A DNA stretch of 12,811 nucleotides from Candidatus Aminicenantota bacterium (GTDB lineage: Bacteria; Acidobacteriota; Aminicenantia; Aminicenantales; Aminicenantaceae). The notes beneath the pieces are model-generated. The model saw nothing but the letters and a program-made list of their open reading frames with translations, was not told the DNA's origin and searched no databases. The position numbers were made by a program, and so were the translations under genes. Numbering within the stretch: the stretch's first letter is position 1; each line of letters opens with the position of its first letter. Location of the stretch: contig JAFGNQ010000228.1 in NCBI GenBank assembly GCA_016926925.1, positions 1-12,811 of the forward strand. Reading direction: 5' to 3'. This document shows, in pieces, positions 1-7,824 of this stretch.

Positions 1-345
1 GGTGTGAAATGGCTCCGCACTATCGACCCATACAATGTCCAGGATTTGATCAAGCTGCTGAAAGATGCTTATGCCCATACGAAAGCCGAGGATGGAGGTA
101 TCGCGGTGATCATCGCCCGGCATCCCTGTCTCATCCGTTATCCGGAAGGCTTGGAAGAAAACCGGATCAAGGTTGAAATAACCGATGACTGCAACGGGTG
201 CCGGTACTGCATCGATCATTTCGAGTGTCCGGCACTGCTCTTCGATGAAGAGAATGAGAGAGCGCTGATCGACCGTAAACTCTGTATCGACTGCGGCGTG
301 TGCATCAACGTTTGTGCCAGGGGGGCTATAGTCGAGGTCGAATGA
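1..345 (+). CDS. iorA: Indolepyruvate:ferredoxin oxidoreductase alpha subunit, C-terminal fragment (5' end outside window)
   Basis: The frame is open from the first base and ends at a TGA at 343-345, so only the last 114 residues of a protein of roughly 600 aa are present. The fragment carries the C-terminal ferredoxin domain typical of IorA. One cysteine set (CNGCRYC, then Cys-Pro) begins at base 190, and a second, regular one (CIDCGVCINVC) begins at base 283. Together they would hold two [4Fe-4S] clusters that pass electrons from the thiamine diphosphate site to free ferredoxin. The known family reaction converts aryl-2-keto acids plus CoA into aryl-acetyl-CoA, CO2 and reduced ferredoxin. 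The thiamine-binding part is not visible, so identity rests on this tail and on the following iorB, which starts inside the stop codon. The GTG at base 4 is internal, not a start. Confidence 0.88.
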   Translation, partial: GVKWLRTIDPYNVQDLIKLLKDAYAHTKAEDGGIAVIIARHPCLIRYPEGLEENRIKVEITDDCNGCRYCIDHFECPALLFDEENERALIDRKLCIDCGVCINVCARGAIVEVE

Positions 346-905
346 AAACGCAGATCATTTTAGCCGGAGTGGGAGGACAGGGCATACTTTTCTCGTCGCG
401 GATTTTTTCGGAGCTGGGTCTTAAACTGGGCCTTGAAGTCACCGGTGCCGAGACCCACGGCATGAGCCAGAGAGGAGGATCGGTCGTCGCCCACATGAAG
501 CTCGGAGGATTCAAGAGTCCTTTGGTGAGGAGAGGCACAGCCGACCTCCTCTATTCTCTGGAGGAGAAGGAGACTTACAAAAACCTTCACTTTTTGAGAA
601 GCGGAGGGGCGTGCTTCGCAAACATGCCCGATGGAAGCCGTTTCGATAAAACAATACTCGATCACCTCAAACGAAGAGACATCATCTTTCGCGCCTTCGA
701 TTCAAGCGGCATCGCCATGGAATTGGGCGCGGTCAGGGCAGCCAACATCTGCCTCATCGGGTTTTCCGTGGGCACGGGATTGACTCCCTTCGGTTATGAA
801 GATTTGAAGGATGTGCTTTCGTCCTTGAGTCGTAAATCGGATTTGGAACTCAACACGAAGGTGTTCGATACTGGAGTCGATCTCGGTAAAAAATCACGGA
901 TCTGA
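342..905 (+). CDS. iorB: Indolepyruvate:ferredoxin oxidoreductase beta subunit
   Basis: 187-residue protein of the pyruvate/ketoisovalerate oxidoreductase gamma-type domain family. It opens with the family signature GVGGQG (residues 9-14) and continues with ETHGMSQRGG (37-46), which is close to invariant in IorB. Length is normal for a stand-alone IorB. The ATG at 342 overlaps the iorA stop in an ATGA arrangement, which implies translational coupling. The frame also extends back to a GTG at 300, but that would overlap iorA by 46 bases and sits before the conserved N-terminus, so 342 is preferred. The product forms the cytoplasmic IorAB complex that converts aryl pyruvates to aryl-acetyl-CoA. 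Nothing co-directional follows. The aminotransferase at 2041-3204 on the other strand could supply its keto-acid substrates (inference). Confidence 0.92.
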   Translation: MKTQIILAGVGGQGILFSSRIFSELGLKLGLEVTGAETHGMSQRGGSVVAHMKLGGFKSPLVRRGTADLLYSLEEKETYKNLHFLRSGGACFANMPDGSRFDKTILDHLKRRDIIFRAFDSSGIAMELGAVRAANICLIGFSVGTGLTPFGYEDLKDVLSSLSRKSDLELNTKVFDTGVDLGKKSRI

Positions 906-1131
906 ATTCAGCGGCTGCTCCTATTCGGCCCTGATCCCCATGCACATTTCGCCGTTTGTGATTTAGCTGTTGTTCAAGGAGGGGGTACAACCGCGGTTAA
1001 ACTCACTGCGTTGCAGCGGCCATTCATTTAGTCTATTTCGCACATTTCCAGTACCTTGTATTCATTTGAAGTTCATAATAGTTCTTAGCCTGCATATAAT
1101 TTATCCAGGTTGATTGAGATGGGGTTTTTAA
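906..1131. other. Convergent intergenic gap between iorB and the DUF364 gene
   Basis: 226 noncoding bases between two genes transcribed toward each other. I find no convincing rho-independent terminator: no GC-rich stem followed by a T-run on either strand. The most regular element is the 10-base palindrome AACCGCGGTT at 989-998. It has no T-run after it and is too short to interpret. Confidence 0.6.
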
Positions 1132-1881
1132 CTAGTTCCGATTGCGATGGAGGGTGATTTTTCGGATACCCTTCACCTGGCGGAAATTGGCGCCCTGGCC
1201 AATGCAAGCGAGGACCCGGCTGCGGTCGATGACGATGGAACCCGACAGAGCTTGAAATCCGTAATCAAACAATACCGGAGACAAAGAGGTGCTCGGACCC
1301 AGCATCATCCTGTAGGCTTTCGGGGAGATGAGATTCAAGAGACCTCCCAAGGTGTGGTTGATGAGTGTGGTGCTGCTTATGGCGACGACCTCTGCTCGGG
1401 GAAGGAGTGTATCGATCTCCCTGCCGGTCATATCCCCGGGGCGGCCGCGTCCGGGGAGTTCAAAAACCCAAAGCTCGCCGGCCGTCTCCCTGAGCCTTTT
1501 GATGAAGGGAAAATGCCCGATGATAGCTACCCGCTTTCCCTCTCCCCGTGAACGGAGTTCCTCTTCGGCGTTCAGATCGACAGCCAAGGATTCATTGACA
1601 GGTAAGATGGAGTTTATGGCGGCGATACCTATCGCAGCCTCCAGAATGCGGTCGGAAAGAGACAATCCCGCCAAGGCTCTGGCTCCACTCGGGAGGAGAT
1701 TTCCGGCGGATTCCACCTGGTGCCCTTTGGAGGGAGGAATGGACGCGGCCATGGTGGAGGCGAGACCGCAGCGGGAGGATGTGACCGCTGTCCAGTAAAC
1801 ACAGGTGCGGATGTCCGACACCTCGGAATCCGATTCCAGTGTGGCTAGAATGTCTTTCAGAATCTCTTTGGTTTTTTCCAT
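1132..1881 (-). CDS. DUF4213/DUF364 family protein (putative heavy-metal-chelation domain)
   Basis: 249-residue cytoplasmic protein with no signal peptide or membrane segment. The N-terminal third (about 5-90) matches the DUF4213 region, which has an enolase N-terminal-like fold in solved members. The rest (about 115-240) matches the DUF364 Rossmann-like domain: a VAIIGHFPF strand-turn at 118-126, ISSTTLINHT at 168-177, GPSTSLSP at 195-202 and a late GANFR at 230-234. The family is annotated as a possible metal-chelation protein; no reaction is established. It is the last gene of the minus-strand series, 159 bases after the aminotransferase, with a strong hairpin in the gap. It may therefore be separately expressed or attenuated. 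The start at 1881 has only a weak purine-rich ribosome site. A role in handling tungsten, molybdenum or iron for the nearby AOR and iron-sulfur proteins is a guess from context. Confidence 0.8.
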   Translation of the reverse strand: MEKTKEILKDILATLESDSEVSDIRTCVYWTAVTSSRCGLASTMAASIPPSKGHQVESAGNLLPSGARALAGLSLSDRILEAAIGIAAINSILPVNESLAVDLNAEEELRSRGEGKRVAIIGHFPFIKRLRETAGELWVFELPGRGRPGDMTGREIDTLLPRAEVVAISSTTLINHTLGGLLNLISPKAYRMMLGPSTSLSPVLFDYGFQALSGSIVIDRSRVLACIGQGANFRQVKGIRKITLHRNRN

Positions 1882-1950
1882 TTTTTTATCTTTGTTACAA
1901 AAAACAGCCGATCTTTTTGTTGACTCTCTTCCATTTTGTGCGGGTCATGA

Positions 1951-1976
1951 ATGAAAATGTCCAGGGATATTTTCAT
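1951..1976. repeat. 26-base near-perfect inverted repeat (hairpin or operator) between aminotransferase and DUF364 genes
   Basis: Outer arms ATGAAAAT (1951-1958) and ATTTTCAT (1969-1976) are perfect complements. The inner bases also pair (one G-T wobble when read on the + strand, then T-A, C-G, C-G), leaving an 11-base-pair stem with a 4-base loop. No T-run follows on the minus strand, so it is not a typical terminator. It could be an RNA processing or stability element that separates the operon's main part from the DUF364 gene, or a DNA operator. Confidence 0.6.
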
Positions 1977-2040
1977 CTCGACTGATGGCAATCATGTCAC
2001 CCATACAAAACGGAAAAGAAACTCTTTATTTACCTAAATA

Positions 2041-3204
2041 TTACAGAAAGTAGTCTTCCATCCTGTCGAAAGCCTTGTGGATCGTCTCCTCAGGCACACA
2101 AAAAGACATCCTAATGTGGCCCTCTCCCCGGAACGCAATTCCCGGAGTCGTGGAGACGCGGGCCTTTTGGAGCAGGTTTTTAGCAAAGGTCATCGAATCT
2201 TTCCCTTCCGGAAGCTCGATTCGAGGGAACATCAGATAGGATCCTTTGGGCTTCTGATAGGAGAATACATGGGCGAGCCGGTCGAGCCGTTCACACATGA
2301 GGTCCCGGGTTTTCTGGTAGTGGCGACGGAACGCTACCACACAATCCTGAGGACCGGTCAGGGCTTCCAGGGCTGCATACTGAGAGACCACTGGAGCGCA
2401 GATACAAAGGGGGATATGTGTTTTGGAGATCTGAGCGATCCATTCCTTGGTTGCGTGGAGATAGCCGACGCGCCAGCCGGTCATGGCATAGGTTTTAGTG
2501 AAAGTGTAACAGGTTATGACCCGGTCCCGCATGCCTTCCAAAGAGGCGATACTGACATGCTTTTCCCCGTCGAAGACAAAATATTCATAGGCCTCATCGG
2601 TGATGACCAACAAATTGTTGTCCCGGGCTATCGACGCAAGCATCCGGAGCTCTGCTTCGCTGTAAACCGAACCGGCCGGGTTATTGGGCGAGCTGTAAAG
2701 GATCGCTTTGGTTTTTGGAGTCAGCGCATCTCGAAGTCGGTCGAAATCCAATTTGAACCCCTTTTCCTCGATCGTGGGAACAAGAACCGGTTTTCCGGAG
2801 GCCAAAACAACCTGTCGGATATGAGTGGAATAGCCGGGAACGGGAATGATGACTTCATCGCCGGGATCTACGGCAGCCAAAATCGCTGCCGACAGGCCTT
2901 CGATGGCACCTACGGTGATGAGAATTTCCGATGGATCGGCCTTGATGTGATTATCGCGTTCGAGTTTTTTTGCAATTTCCTCCCTCAAGATCTCGAGCCC
3001 TGCGGTCTCGGAGTAGCCGCCGGTCTTGTTTTCTTCGAGGGCTCGAATGGCGGCGCGGTTGATATGCTCGGGGGTTCCCGAGGTGGGCTTGGCCCAGGAA
3101 AGAAAGGCCACGTCTTCCACCTCTTTGGAGAGGCGCGTCATTTCGTGAATAGCCGATTTAGGGATATCGACAATCTTTTTTGAAACCAAATTTTGGATGG
3201 TCAT
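2041..3204 (-). CDS. PLP-dependent class I/II aminotransferase (aspartate/aromatic aminotransferase superfamily)
   Basis: 387 residues, the normal length for fold-type I aminotransferases of the AspC/aromatic aminotransferase group. Visible cofactor and substrate residues are Asn175 in SSPNNPAG (171-178), Asp203 in ITDEAYE, the Schiff-base lysine Lys237 in TFTKTYAMTGWRVGY, Arg245 in the phosphate-binding stretch, and Arg365 in HIRMSF, which usually grips the substrate carboxylate. The ATG at 3204 has a good AAAGGAG site (3211-3217 on the complement) at about 6 bases. It follows the second mvhD gene by 67 bases in the same direction, so it is probably the last gene of the redox operon. Substrate cannot be read from the sequence. 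Placement near iorAB and AOR suggests transamination of aromatic or branched amino acids to 2-keto acids, with aspartate or alanine as alternatives. Confidence 0.88.
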   Translation of the reverse strand: MTIQNLVSKKIVDIPKSAIHEMTRLSKEVEDVAFLSWAKPTSGTPEHINRAAIRALEENKTGGYSETAGLEILREEIAKKLERDNHIKADPSEILITVGAIEGLSAAILAAVDPGDEVIIPVPGYSTHIRQVVLASGKPVLVPTIEEKGFKLDFDRLRDALTPKTKAILYSSPNNPAGSVYSEAELRMLASIARDNNLLVITDEAYEYFVFDGEKHVSIASLEGMRDRVITCYTFTKTYAMTGWRVGYLHATKEWIAQISKTHIPLCICAPVVSQYAALEALTGPQDCVVAFRRHYQKTRDLMCERLDRLAHVFSYQKPKGSYLMFPRIELPEGKDSMTFAKNLLQKARVSTTPGIAFRGEGHIRMSFCVPEETIHKAFDRMEDYFL

Positions 3205-3271
3205 TAAAAACTCCTTTCCCGGGCGGAATCTGAGGATTACATGGAGGAGCCGATGCGCGGTGTAGAGAGCA

Positions 3272-3697
3272 CTACAGGAATATTTCTTCTCTGAGCGGGT
3301 TTGGTCCGAATTCTTTCACCTTTTCTGCGAATTCGGTGGTCACTTGGGCATACCTCGGGGCTTCCGATGCAGAAACCCACCAGAGTCCGATACGGTCTTT
3401 CTCCAAACCCAGGGTATCGAGAATGTTTTGAAGCATCACGAATCTGCGGCGGGCGCTGTAATTTCCCTTTTGATAATGGCAATCTCCGGGGTGGCAGCCC
3501 ATCATCATGATGCCGTCCGCCCCTTTGAGAAATGCCTTGAGCACAAATAGCGGATCGATTCTTCCCGAACACATGACTCTGATGACTCTGAATGAAGACG
3601 GGACTCTCATGCGGGCTGTGCCGGCAAGGTCCGCCCCGGTATAGGAACACCAGGTGCAGAGGAATCCGATGATGCTTGGTGTATGTTTGTCATTCAT
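3272..3697 (-). CDS. mvhD: MvhD/FlpD-type [2Fe-2S] electron-transfer subunit, second copy
   Basis: 141-residue member of the methyl-viologen-reducing hydrogenase delta subunit family. In methanogens this protein carries electrons from a hydrogenase or formate dehydrogenase to the flavin of HdrA. All family cysteines are present: Cys14 and Cys17 in FLCTWCSY, Cys43 in IRVMCSGR, and Cys68 and Cys73 in GCHPGDCHY, followed by GNYSARRR. A gapless hand alignment with the other copy (9141-9566) gives about 79 of 141 identical residues and the same length and cysteine positions. They are clear paralogs but not a recent duplication. It follows the second FrhB-like gene by 36 bases. A purine-rich stretch (GAGGAG, then AAAGGG) precedes the ATG at 3697. 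It is a stand-alone protein rather than fused to HdrA as in some HdrA or QmoB forms. Confidence 0.92.
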   Translation of the reverse strand: MNDKHTPSIIGFLCTWCSYTGADLAGTARMRVPSSFRVIRVMCSGRIDPLFVLKAFLKGADGIMMMGCHPGDCHYQKGNYSARRRFVMLQNILDTLGLEKDRIGLWWVSASEAPRYAQVTTEFAEKVKEFGPNPLREEIFL

Positions 3698-3733
3698 GTC
3701 GTTTACCCTTTCTCTCCTCGATCGTCGAAGGCG

Positions 3734-4846
3734 TCATGCTTCTCCGATTTCCACAAATTCCTGTTCTTTGTGTGTCCCCGAAGGAACAAGATCTTCGACA
3801 TTTTTTCCCGGGACATAGTCGAACACTTTTTCGAGCGAAGCGCCGACTGTCGAGAAATAAAAAGCTACCGGAATGTTGACAGGACAGACATCGGAGCACA
3901 TGCCGCAGCTCACGCACGAAACCGCCATATGGCTCATCCGTCCCAGGTGAAACAAGAGATTCCCCGGAGGAATTTTGAAGCCGCCTTTTTGCTTGAGTTC
4001 GGACCTCACACTGACAGGTTGGTACTCAAAAGTCTTGGAATCGAAATCGCACAGCGTGCAGTAGCATATGGGACAAGCATGGCGGCATCCGTGGCATCCC
4101 AGGCACGGTGCGAATGTTTCGATCAGGGATTTCAATCCGCGCTGTGTCTTGTCGAAGGTTTCACGGAGCCCTTGCTTGCGTTCTTTTCTTTTTTCCCTGA
4201 TTGCCTGGATTCCCTCGCTGTCCATTTCTTCGGAAACGACACTTCCCGGTGCATTTTGGATGTATTCTTCTCCCCTCGTCGACGTTGGAAAGATCGTGCA
4301 CGTGGCTTTGAAATCTTTCTGCCCGACGGTGGCGACAACCAGATCGGCATTCCCGGGGACAAATTCTTCGCACGTTTCACAGGTGTCGCGAATGCCGGGA
4401 GCGGCCTCAGCCTTGATGACGGATTCCCAGTACGAGGACAGCTCATCCCCGCCTGTCTTCTCCTGCCGTGATTTCAGAGAGAGCACGCCCCCGCAGGTCA
4501 GGCTGATGAGCAGGATGTTGTCCAGGCTGCCCTGGTTTCTCTTAACGAGCTCGATGAAGGCTCTCAGCTCACAAGGTCTGAGGACAGCCGCGACAGGCTT
4601 TTGTGCCGGACCTTGCAGCGTAAAACTAGAAAGAACCTGTCCTGCGTTGACAGGCATCTTAGGATAGAGAGGGACGGCATTTTTTAAATCATCGATATCC
4701 GTAATGAGCGAATAGGATACGGCTCCTTTCTCATTCATTTTTCTTAGAGTAAAGATTCCTTCGACTTTATTGCCTGAGAGTAGAAACTCAAAATAAGTTC
4801 TCAGTCCGTTTTCCGTACTTTCGGGTATTTTTAGTGCGTTAGACAT
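3734..4846 (-). CDS. FrhB/FdhB-like iron-sulfur subunit with C-terminal dicluster ferredoxin domain, second copy
   Basis: About 370 residues from the ATG at 4846. The frame is open further upstream to 4948, but that extension lies inside the preceding gene and is basic and unconserved. The 4846 start overlaps the upstream stop by 8 bases and has a GGGGAGG-type ribosome site. The N-terminal half resembles the coenzyme F420 hydrogenase/dehydrogenase beta-subunit C-terminal domain, with RPCELRA (90-96) and a Cys118 in SLTCGG. A CxxC pair sits at 156/159. The C-terminal part carries Cys248, 251, 254, 258 followed by PICYC (261, 263) and Cys266, then CVSCGMCSDVCP (311-322), enough for two or more [4Fe-4S] clusters. 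No membrane segment. Likely a cytoplasmic electron-transfer partner of the HdrA-like proteins. Whether the redox partner is F420, NAD(P) or ferredoxin cannot be told. A relation to AsrA/HydB-type subunits is a possible alternative for the cluster domain. Confidence 0.78.
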   Translation of the reverse strand: MSNALKIPESTENGLRTYFEFLLSGNKVEGIFTLRKMNEKGAVSYSLITDIDDLKNAVPLYPKMPVNAGQVLSSFTLQGPAQKPVAAVLRPCELRAFIELVKRNQGSLDNILLISLTCGGVLSLKSRQEKTGGDELSSYWESVIKAEAAPGIRDTCETCEEFVPGNADLVVATVGQKDFKATCTIFPTSTRGEEYIQNAPGSVVSEEMDSEGIQAIREKRKERKQGLRETFDKTQRGLKSLIETFAPCLGCHGCRHACPICYCTLCDFDSKTFEYQPVSVRSELKQKGGFKIPPGNLLFHLGRMSHMAVSCVSCGMCSDVCPVNIPVAFYFSTVGASLEKVFDYVPGKNVEDLVPSGTHKEQEFVEIGEA

Positions 4847-6089
4847 TTTTGCCCGCCTCCCCACTTGGTGTTTCCGCTCCTTCGTGCGGTGTTTCCATCT
4901 CCTCGAATTCGCTTTCTTCGAAGGCCTGCAGCGGCAGAGATTCCGCACGATCTCGACCGGGTGTGTAATCGAAGTATTCTTGAGTTCGATCCCCCATCAT
5001 GGTGAAGACCCGGGCAACCGGAATGGAGGCGGGACAGGCGTCTTCACACGCCCCGCAGGAAACACAAGACAATGCCATATGAGACATGCGTCCGATATGG
5101 AAGAACAGAGTATCCAGAGGAAAGCGGAGCGCGCCTCGTTTTTTCGCTCTCTCCAAGTAATCTTCCGGAGTGAGATGCATAAGTTGTGAGTCGAAGTAAC
5201 ACTGCTGGCAGTAGCATATGGGACAGGCGCTCTGGCAGTTGTGGCAGTTGATGCAGTCGTCGAATACAGCGGCAAATTTATCGGCTCCCTCTATCTCTGT
5301 CTGCAAATCCGCATTAAAGGCGGTTCTTTTTTTGAATTTTCTCTCCCGGATTTCAGTCACCTTCGATTCCCAGTCTTCCAGTTTCTCCCGGGCGCCGAGA
5401 TCCATTTTGTCGCAAAGATCTTGTCCTTTGGATGAGGTGGGGATGATAAAGATTTTGTCGTTTGTATCGCTCATTAGTCCGATGTGGAGATCGGAGGGGG
5501 AATTTTCGGCTTCACCCTTTGGAATGGAATCGTTTTGGAGAGCGGACGGGGTGGGAGAGAGAAGACTGAAATGATGGCAGATTTGGCAAACGGGCCTCAA
5601 GGAATCGTTTTCTTCCCATTTTTCAAGGGTGTTCTCAAAGGCCTCCATCACATTTGCCGGATCATCGATATAGTCTCGGAGCGGCATTGCGCCCGGGCAA
5701 TCTATGCTGATGAGGGTAATGTTGTTCAAATCGATCTGTTTCAGTTTGAACAGCTCGACGGCGGCCCGAACTTCGCAGGGTCGCATGACAGCCGCCACTT
5801 TCTCTTCAAGGTCTCCTCGTTTGGTCAAGCTCGAGAGGGCTTTCCCTCCTTGAACCGTCATAACCGGAGGCAGCGGATGGCATGAATCGAGCAAAGAGAC
5901 ATCCTGCACCAGCAGCCAAGTGTACGCTTCCGTGTTGGGTATTTTGCTCGGGATCAAGACGGCATCCAAATGTTTTTTTTCTAAGGAATTTTTTAAAAAA
6001 CCGATAACGGCGTGTGCGACACCTTTCTCTGCTGGAAGAATTTTCCCCAGGGAGAATTCGGTGTTTTGTCCGTTTTTTGCTGCATTCAT
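4839..6089 (-). CDS. FrhB/FdhB-like iron-sulfur subunit with C-terminal dicluster ferredoxin domain, first copy
   Basis: About 416 residues from the ATG at 6089, which has a clear GAGAGGAAG ribosome site at 6096-6104. An ATG at 6113 would add 8 residues but has no good site. Architecture matches the next gene: MRPCEVRAA (about 102-110), a Cys in SIDCPG (131), a mid-protein CxxC (168/171), then CINCHNCQSACPICYCQQC (279-297) and CVSCGACEDACP (342-353). Both copies share the unusual stretch GRMSHMA just before the second cluster motif. This copy has a longer linker and a glutamate-rich tail over the last 30 or so residues. It lies 39 bases after the 561-aa HdrA gene and overlaps the next gene by 8 bases. 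The family pairs with HdrA/MvhD in soluble electron-transfer complexes; the actual donor or acceptor here is unknown. Confidence 0.78.
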   Translation of the reverse strand: MNAAKNGQNTEFSLGKILPAEKGVAHAVIGFLKNSLEKKHLDAVLIPSKIPNTEAYTWLLVQDVSLLDSCHPLPPVMTVQGGKALSSLTKRGDLEEKVAAVMRPCEVRAAVELFKLKQIDLNNITLISIDCPGAMPLRDYIDDPANVMEAFENTLEKWEENDSLRPVCQICHHFSLLSPTPSALQNDSIPKGEAENSPSDLHIGLMSDTNDKIFIIPTSSKGQDLCDKMDLGAREKLEDWESKVTEIRERKFKKRTAFNADLQTEIEGADKFAAVFDDCINCHNCQSACPICYCQQCYFDSQLMHLTPEDYLERAKKRGALRFPLDTLFFHIGRMSHMALSCVSCGACEDACPASIPVARVFTMMGDRTQEYFDYTPGRDRAESLPLQAFEESEFEEMETPHEGAETPSGEAGKNV

Positions 6090-6128
6090 TGGTGTCTTCC
6101 TCTCTTCAGGCATGTTCTTTGCCGGATC

Positions 6129-7814
6129 TTACTGCAACGCTTCCAAAACCTCTCCGTAGAGTTGCGGATAAGTGAAATGTTTGGAGCGGATGGCTCCCGA
6201 AGGGCAGCTGCCTACACAGCTGCCGCATCCTCTGCATATGACTTCATTGACGACCGAAACATTCTTTACAGGGTCGTAGCTGATAGCTCCATAGAAGCAG
6301 ACAGTCAAACACGTCTGACAGCCGGTGCAGAATTCTTCCCGGATTTCCGACACTCTGACCTCGGGAATTATCTTTTTCCCGGGGATCAGACTGGAAAGGA
6401 TTTTTCCTGATGCGGCTTGAGACTGAACTATGGATTCGGAAATGTTTTTAGGCCCTGCGGCGCAGCCGGCGATATAAACGCCTTCGATCGGAGTGGACAC
6501 GGGATCGAGGATTTCATGAACCTCTTTAAAAAATCCCGTCCTGTCGATCGGAATATTCAGCATCCCGGCCAATTCCGCGGTGCCCTCTGCAGGAACCATG
6601 GCCGGAGCGAGAACAACCATGTCCACAGCGATGCTCTCGGTTTTGCCGTCCCTGCTGAAGGCGACTTCGATCTGGCCGGCGCTTTCCTTGATCTTGGCTT
6701 CTTCTTCTGAGCGGATGAAACGCACCCCTCTGTCTTTTGCCGCGAGGAAATACTCCTGATCTGATTTATGGGGAAGACAGAGGTCCGCATACATTTCGAT
6801 GGTGTCCGTATCCACCATGACATCTTTGAGGTGCTGTGCCAATTTTATGGAATAAAGACAGCAGACCTTGGAGCAATATCCCAATTCGCTGCGGCCGACA
6901 CAGTGGATGAGTGCGACGGATCGGGGCGGTTTGCCGTTTTTCATTAAAACTTTGTTCCCGCTCAGCATTGCCTCGAGTTCTAATGCCGTGACAACGTTTT
7001 CGATTGTTCCGTATCCGTATCGAGCATCTTTCCGGCAATCGTACAGGCTGAAACCAGCGGCCACGACGACGGCGCCGATGCGGACCTTTCTCACTTCGGT
7101 TGAACTGCCCGAGGTGGTGATTGTGGCTTCAAAATTTCCCAGAAATCCGCGTATAGAGCTCATCTCGCTGGATGTAAACACTTCGATATGAGGATTTTTA
7201 AGTGCCTGTTCGATTTTTTCCTCTATGAAAGATAAACTCGAACCCTGAGAGGGCAGGACTCGTGAGAGTTTGGCCGCCATCCCACCCAGAGATTCCGTTT
7301 TTTCCACCAGAAAGACACGCCTGTCTTTTCCAGCCAACGAGAGGCTGGTTTCGAGACCGGATATGCCTCCTCCGATGACCAAAACATCCGGTGTGCTTTC
7401 AATTTCTTTTTTTTCAAGGGGCTTCTGGAGGTGGACTCGATGGATTCCGGCACGGATGTACTGAATGGCTTTTGCCGTCGCTTGGTTTTTGTCCGGAATC
7501 ATCCAGGCGCATTGTTCCCGGATGTTTATGAGTTGGCACAGATAGGGATTCATGCCGGCCTTTTCGCATACGGCCATGAAAGTCTGTTCGTGTTCTCTGG
7601 GAGAGCAGGCCGCTATGACAAGATGTGTCAGCTCTTCTTTCTCGATTTCTTCTTCGAGAAATTTTTTTCCGTCGTTAGAGCACAGGAGAGGAAATCTCTT
7701 GATGGTTTTTACGTCTTCCAGAGATGAGATTTCCTCTATGACTTTGTCGATATCAATCTTGTCTTTGATATTAGGACCGCATTCGCATACATAGACTCCG
7801 ATTTGACCATTCAT
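6129..7814 (-). CDS. hdrA: HdrA-like FAD iron-sulfur protein, long form
   Basis: 561 residues. The N-terminal domain (1-130) begins GVYVCECG with Cys10 and Cys12, plus Cys45 and Cys70, as in the HdrA/QmoB N-terminal cluster domain. A thioredoxin-reductase-like FAD domain follows, with the dinucleotide loop GGGISGLE (148-155). The HdrA-specific cysteine set is Cys305 in IHCVG, then Cys314, Cys318 and Cys319 in GYCSKVCC, which holds the non-canonical [4Fe-4S] cluster in methanogen HdrA. The C-terminus has two regular [4Fe-4S] motifs, CTGCQTCLTVC (496-506) and CRGCGSCVGSCP (527-538). In methanogens the HdrA flavin is the electron-bifurcation site. Unlike methanogen HdrA, the first FAD region lacks the CxxC loop present in the shorter paralog next door. 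The ATG at 7814 has AAGGA seven bases upstream. The gene lies 10 bases after the short hdrA-like gene. The two products may form a heteromer. Confidence 0.92.
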   Translation of the reverse strand: MNGQIGVYVCECGPNIKDKIDIDKVIEEISSLEDVKTIKRFPLLCSNDGKKFLEEEIEKEELTHLVIAACSPREHEQTFMAVCEKAGMNPYLCQLINIREQCAWMIPDKNQATAKAIQYIRAGIHRVHLQKPLEKKEIESTPDVLVIGGGISGLETSLSLAGKDRRVFLVEKTESLGGMAAKLSRVLPSQGSSLSFIEEKIEQALKNPHIEVFTSSEMSSIRGFLGNFEATITTSGSSTEVRKVRIGAVVVAAGFSLYDCRKDARYGYGTIENVVTALELEAMLSGNKVLMKNGKPPRSVALIHCVGRSELGYCSKVCCLYSIKLAQHLKDVMVDTDTIEMYADLCLPHKSDQEYFLAAKDRGVRFIRSEEEAKIKESAGQIEVAFSRDGKTESIAVDMVVLAPAMVPAEGTAELAGMLNIPIDRTGFFKEVHEILDPVSTPIEGVYIAGCAAGPKNISESIVQSQAASGKILSSLIPGKKIIPEVRVSEIREEFCTGCQTCLTVCFYGAISYDPVKNVSVVNEVICRGCGSCVGSCPSGAIRSKHFTYPQLYGEVLEALQ

Positions 7815-7824
7815 TCCTTTATCC

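Noticed and set aside
1095..1100. TATAAT on the + strand in the convergent gap
   Set aside because: No -35 at proper spacing and no + strand gene downstream.
2077..3183. Long open frame (368 codons) on the + strand opposite the aminotransferase
   Set aside because: It lies entirely inside a well-supported gene, its translation shows no recognisable motif, and no ribosome site or promoter was seen; it is a shadow of codon usage.
3683..4471. Open frame (262 codons) on the + strand opposite the second FrhB-like gene
   Set aside because: Antisense to cysteine-motif coding sequence and running across the mvhD-FrhB gap; no protein family seen.
4847..4948. N-terminal extension of the second FrhB-like protein (34 residues)
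   Set aside because: It lies inside the upstream gene, is strongly basic and unlike the paralog; the ATG at 4846 has its own ribosome site.
3734..6089. Calling the FrhB-like pair HdrB or HdrC
   Set aside because: The cysteine patterns are ferredoxin-type plus RPCE(V/L)RA; the CCG motif of HdrB is not found, and the proteins are much longer than HdrC.
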